From assembly GCA_948099385.1 (NCBI GenBank), contig CANUEZ040000165.1:6336501-6400500 (forward strand): DNA of 64,000 nt. The letters run 5' to 3'. Below, piece after piece: positions 1 to 64,000 of this stretch. The notes under the pieces were generated by a model. That model was not told the DNA's origin and searched no databases. It was given only the letters and a program-made list of their open reading frames with translations. Source of the DNA: Fasciola hepatica (Eukaryota > Platyhelminthes > Trematoda > Plagiorchiida > Fasciolidae). The position numbers and the translations under genes were made by a program. How positions within the stretch are numbered: position 1 is the stretch's first letter; every line of letters begins with the position of its first letter.

Positions 1-2643
1 CCCCCCCCCTATAAGCACTCGTTTCAGCATACCTCACTTAACGGCGACAACCGTTTATTCACTGGGCAAATAATTAACCTTAAACTAGAATCGCAACTGC
101 AAGTCACAATTTCAACTATGACCTACTATAATAAATAGAAATGGAGAAGAAAAATCCATATTTCCCAAATTGGTCAGGCCCATTGGGTTAGTCATTCATA
201 GATGCAAGGCATCTCTATTGCTATCGACAGTGAACGCTTCGATTATTTATTTGTAAAATTTCATTATTCAGAAAAAGGAAGTTTGTTCCGTACCCAAGCA
301 GCACACCCAAAGCCCTCCCAATTGGGTGCGCGTCAGGCCACGTTAGGCCACATCATTAAAAGCGTTGGGCAGCACTACCTGCATCCAAATGGGAGCGCGT
401 TAGGCTGGCCCAACGTTGGCAAAAAATTGCTGGAAATGAGCACCTTTTCTTTTCCTAATCCATCTAGACTGCCTGTTTTTTTAGTCTGCTTGCCCATAAC
501 CCATCCTTTCGATCGAAACCACTAACTTATCGCTGATAAAAAGCTTTGTTTGTGAAAACCCGATTGTTAATTATAAAAATGGTACCAATAACAATAAATT
601 CTAATATGTAGATCATTTCACATGCTGGGCTGCCGGTCGTAGAAATTACGCATACACTTCACCATTGACCTGGTATTTCATAGCCACTATAAACAAGGAA
701 GGGCTGCATGTGCAACAGCGACGCTTTCAGTCTTCGTTTTACATGTATATTTAGAGTAAATTTTCAACTCCAAGAATGTTCCATCGCTTATGGTGTTCTT
801 TTGTTGTAATATCCCCCACCTAACAAGCAGCTTAGTGCGTGCATTTATCAGGTGCTTTTGTCCATCATTAGATTATTTATTAGATAAGTATATATTTGTG
901 CATATAGCTACTGAATCGAAAGAATCGCTAATTAATGATAAGTAGTGAAATTGTTACTTGTTCCTGATAAAACCTAACATGAGGCCAAACTAATCTTATG
1001 ATATACATACATATATACAAACATACGTTTTTCATCTCGCACCATACAGTATGAAATATTTTCCGTATCTTTTCTGAATCAGGCTCACCAATAAGTTTTC
1101 CGTGGAATGGACCAACATTTTGTATATTCTGCTGATTTTTCATCCAGGGCAATTGCAGCAATTTAGTTTACACGTTTATTGTAAACGTTTTCTGACTGAG
1201 TTTAATTCACACAATTGAAAACTATAACCTGGTTTCGCCCCATAATGCTATCGTGGTGTCATTTTCTACCATAAACGGATCTTGAGCACACTACCAATAA
1301 CAATTTCTAGCATTCAGTAAAAGCTGATTGGCTCATGAGGACAGACAATAAATTGCAAACTCAACTGCTTATTATGCCACTGTTTTTTCTTCGTAACTTC
1401 TGAGAATATTTCTGGATAACTTGAAATATCTACACAGGATTTGTTCTAAACCAGGTTTCCAATAGTCGATAAAGCGACAACATTATTTTTCGGTGGATAT
1501 AACTGTACTGTCTATCTGTACGAACAACGTGAATAAGGTTTTCATTGATGATTCAGTCACACACGTTGTTTTTCTGCGTGTTCCTTGAACTTCTGTAGTA
1601 GGAGATAAGGAATTGCTATTCGGAGCTTTAATGGAATACAGCATTTAAACATGGAATAGTGAACAACTTTTTCAACATCGCAGTGCAGATGTTCTGATAT
1701 ACAAGCATAAGTCCCTATAAATTACCATGTAATGAGTGTGTGAGGTTGGTTAAACCTTATCAAGCTGTCTCCTTATTACGCGCGTTCGTTAGTCCTTCCC
1801 ACTACGCATGGACCACCTGTTCGTTATAGTAGCGCTCTGCAATACGCCACCATAATCACCAGGGCAATTTTTCCCAAAACCAGTGAGAAGGAGAACACTA
1901 CAGGTAGGGAGAGAGAGGTTATTGTATGTTGGAAAAACTTGCGCGTAGCTTGCACGGGCAACGGTAGGGTGGCTACTGCGCTTGGCGGCGCGAGTTCCGA
2001 TAAGCAATAATGTGTTTTAAGCAAGTAAACAAGGTTAAATGTCACTACAAATGTAAAATGTATTTACCCACTCGCAGTTGACATTTTAACTGCTTATTCC
2101 TCCATCATGCACATAACTATGGCGAATCCCATTGCATTGGTCTACAACGTTAGAATATCTTGGGCTGCATCCATACGCTGTTTTTTCCTTCAGCCCTGAA
2201 CAGCGATATCAACTGATGCAGAGACGGGAACCAGTTCCGACACTTTTTGTCAAATATTTCACCGATTATTTTTAGACCACTATAGGAGCATATAGCACTC
2301 AAATCTCGGAAAAATTCACCGAAAATCACTGCCTCCTGTGAGTGCGGCGCTACTGCGTAATGGAAACAAATCGTGAACCCATTCGTCGTTGGTTAGCTAG
2401 AAATTGAGACTATCAAAATACTTACGTGTTTTTACGCCTATTTTCACAGTGGTAGAGACTAGCCTGTAGTTTTGCGCAACACCTCAATCAGCCAGGCCGT
2501 GGATTAGGTAAAAGAGAGTAATCAGTAAATACATGAGAAGCTCACAGGTTTTTAATCCACTTCGCAAGCAGGATTATCAATACTATTCTGGTAATTCACT
2601 TTATACGATTGATTTGAGTTATTCATTTACTTCTTTTGATATC
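1..2643. other. Upstream flank of the ATP9 gene, nothing recognised
   Basis: This is AT-rich sequence with only short, unrelated reading frames. The longest, at 202-525, shows no family signature. The window opens with a run of nine C. No core promoter could be fixed. If the gene's promoter or a 5' untranslated exon lies here, it is not visible by eye. Confidence 0.4.
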
Positions 2644-2645
2644 AG
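2616..2645 (+). promoter_or_regulatory. Candidate splice or trans-splice acceptor ahead of the start exon
   Basis: A T-rich tract ending in an AG at 2644-2645 lies 65 nt upstream of the first in-frame ATG of ATP9 (2711). It looks like a 3' splice site, so the initiating exon may follow either a 5' UTR intron or spliced-leader addition. Trans-splicing of a spliced leader is known in flatworms. No branch point or leader sequence can be shown here, so this is a candidate only. Confidence 0.3.
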
Positions 2646-2710
2646 TACAAGAAGAACATAGTTTAAAAAATTTTTCTGACCCCCAAAATCATTTTTTAGC
2701 AGATGTTGCA

Positions 2711-61805
<59,095 letters not shown>

Positions 61806-64000
61806 GTAAGTTTTTTTTCGTGTACGTTTCATCTCGGTATATACCATATAGTCTAAATGTTGTTCTGATGTTTGGCTCATGTTCTTTGATTTGATGTCTA
61901 CTTGAATTGATTTTGGGATCCATATTTGAAGTCGTTGGTTAATAGCGTGGAAAGGTCTACTCTTTCGGTTCATGTCTGATATCTTGATGCTCGCCATTTG
62001 TCAGTCCTAATAGCCCCCTTTTGAGCTAGATGAGCTTAGTGTTCCGAATCTGAGTGTTACGTTGTGGTATCACCAAGCATCGGGTAGAATGAGTCAAGGC
62101 ACACGGAGTCAATGAGCAGTGATGCTGAAAAGAACAATTCTGAATGCAAGTACGCTGTACTTCGATCGATCCTAATTAATCGATAGAAGTGAACTTGTAC
62201 ATGCCTTTCATTAATTCTTTGACTCTCGAGTTTGTTCCAACCCGATTCATCATGTTCCTTGTTTCATAAATCTAAACTATCCGAATGTGCCACAGTTGGT
62301 TGATTCACGAAGCACCGAAAACCAGTCCGTTTGCCACTCTTAGTCCTTGTTGGCATCTTGATAACTTCCCCTAGTCAACTATTTGTTGCTCCGTTCGAAA
62401 CGAATGTGACGCAACAATTGCTTGCTCACTCAATCGGTGCATCGCAAACAGATCATCAAGACCTACATACATTTTAACGGAAAAATAAAGTATAAAAAAT
62501 CGTAAACCGCGAAGTAGGTTGTACGACAAGAAGATGTATCAACCGTTGCACCATGTTCTTAATCTGACTGCCCCCCCCCCATAATTACACAGAAAATACC
62601 GGATAACAAACTGAAGAGTGGTGTCTACGGTTGGAGCACTCCAGTCAGAACCTGTTTAGTAAAATAAATTGGATAATAAGTAATTCCTTGTTTTGAACAT
62701 GACTGTGTGGCAGAATTGGTATTGTATTGTAATGAAGACTTTAGCAAGGTACCAAAACCTCACATTTCAGCCGAATAGAGGTAAACCGATCAATGACACT
62801 TTGAAATACGCATACAAATAGGCGTCCAACCGTGTAATTCGAGGAACGAAACAACACGCCAAGTCAGTCAGTGACGTGTATTGTCTGGACTGGTGAATGT
62901 TCTCGACATTTGTAGTGTTGTGTGTTTTTTCCAGAAGACGCGTCTGGTAAATAAGTTGTTTAGCGCAAGTTACTCATTTGGGCATCTACAGAATCAAAAA
63001 AAACATAACACAACTGTTTATTTACATCCTAGGTATCCAGTTCATTTGAAGACAGTCGTTATCCCGACGGAGGGTGCAATCATGTGGTTGGTATGCCTTC
63101 CTTTACCTTATTGCGTTCGGTCCCTCTGATGTAGCCGCGTTCACTGTCAATCCATAATTGTTTTGAGCAATCAGCTACTCACATATTCAGTAGGTAGTGT
63201 GAATACTCCACATATGGATGAGAAGACAAAAGTCCCCCGGAAGTACACGACCGGTTCTGTGGTTGTTGCCGCGCATCAGGTTTGCGTACCCGATACTCTC
63301 ATAGCCAGTCTACCTTGTATATATCAACGGACAAGTGTGCTTGGTGCATGTGAATGCGAACACTGAATTCAAGAATATTTACGTGTGTGCCTCCTTGTGC
63401 CTGTCTGGAGCAAAAATTCATCACAGCTAAAGCAGAAATAATTTTGTGTGGGCATGTATGATCGTTTGCCAATCTGTAAGTGATTAGGTTGTCGTGGTTA
63501 TAGTCATATCGATCGGGAATCGTGGAAGAAAAAAACGGGTCGACTACATGTAAAAAATGAGACAGTTGAGATTGTCACAAAAATCAGTATTCACACTTCA
63601 GCCGCAAAGAAGCGGTTCTTGCATTTTTGACGTGAGAAAAATCGTCATGCAGCCATTGGTGGTTACCAAATATGCGATATTTATCATCTATTCACAACGT
63701 GAGAAGTTGTAAATTACTTTGGCTATTATCCCTGGATATTTTCCGCGAACAGAAGGTGTATCTGTACACGAACGGGAAGAGATGATTACCACCATGACCA
63801 AGACACTTAATTCAGTACAAGCGCGGACTGATAGGATTGTATGACTCCACGGCAAATGATGACAGAATCGACACTATTGAGCGGTCCCAACCACCTATTT
63901 GAGTGTTGCTAGTTGACCTGTGACCTGGTTTTTGGGATTTTATTGGATAACCTCAGAGGTAGCGCATCTTCATAGTCTCCTCTTGATTTCTGTTGCCATG
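61806..64000. other. Start of intron 10, gene continues to the right
   Basis: No sequence like the remaining ATP9 parts (GDGxND hinge, M5-M10) was found here in any frame, so the intron probably extends beyond the window. It holds a run of ten C at about 62572-62581 and short frames of no recognisable family. Confidence 0.6.

Noticed and set aside
1..9. Poly-C run as a biological feature
   Set aside because: It lies at the very edge of the window, so its length and context cannot be judged.
202..525. Small gene upstream of ATP9
   Set aside because: Open for 107 codons, but no homologous family is recognised, codon use looks like noncoding sequence, and no splice or expression context supports it.
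62881..63366. Eleventh ATP9 exon near the right edge
   Set aside because: Neither open frame resembles the expected CLKYYE...GDGxND segment or a membrane span of ATP9.

Overview
The window is eukaryotic, AT-leaning, intron-rich and packed with decayed retrotransposons. The retroelement mix (CR1-type and RTE-type LINEs, a Penelope-like element), the long introns and many TA/GT/CT microsatellites suggest a flatworm, most likely a digenean fluke. That placement is inference from style and element families; no species marker was seen.

One host protein-coding gene can be reconstructed, on the + strand, and it spans almost the whole window. It is a P4-type ATPase of the ATP9A/ATP9B (yeast Neo1) class. 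Ten exons (2711-2862, 32939-33086, 33729-33983, 41388-41591, 42805-43202, 45986-46418, 53543-53678, 59170-59428, 60301-60424, 61575-61805) join in consistent phase into 780 codons. They run from a Cys-rich cytosolic N-terminus through M1-M4, the actuator DGET motif, the DKTGT phosphorylation site, the nucleotide-binding KGAD motif and the [10 protein letters not shown] motif. The GDGxND hinge and M5-M10 are absent, so the gene continues past the right edge. Nearly every boundary is GT..AG with conserved flanking protein sequence.

The introns hold the rest. Intron 1 (30 kb) contains an 860-nt, about 99% identical inverted repeat pair (5046-5905 and 17956-18815). It also holds a near-complete CR1-like LINE with one nonsense codon per ORF (6871-10823), several broken CR1-like fragments on both strands, a Penelope-like GIY-YIG fragment, a long RTE-type LINE (28075-31281) and a 5'-truncated RTE copy (31282-31948). 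Intron 3 carries more RTE copies, mostly on the minus strand. Introns 5, 6 and 7 hold further RTE and CR1-like remnants.

Two features stand out. First, the 667-nt RTE copy upstream of exon 2 is the near-perfect reverse complement of one downstream of exon 3 (34698-35364), so exons 2 and 3 sit between complementary intronic arms, a layout that favours circular RNA or exon skipping. Second, small hammerhead-ribozyme-like motifs recur at 22328-22369 (+), 41165-41206 (-) and 56336-56379 (-), with compensatory changes in stem I. They match the minimal hammerheads known from Penelope-like elements.
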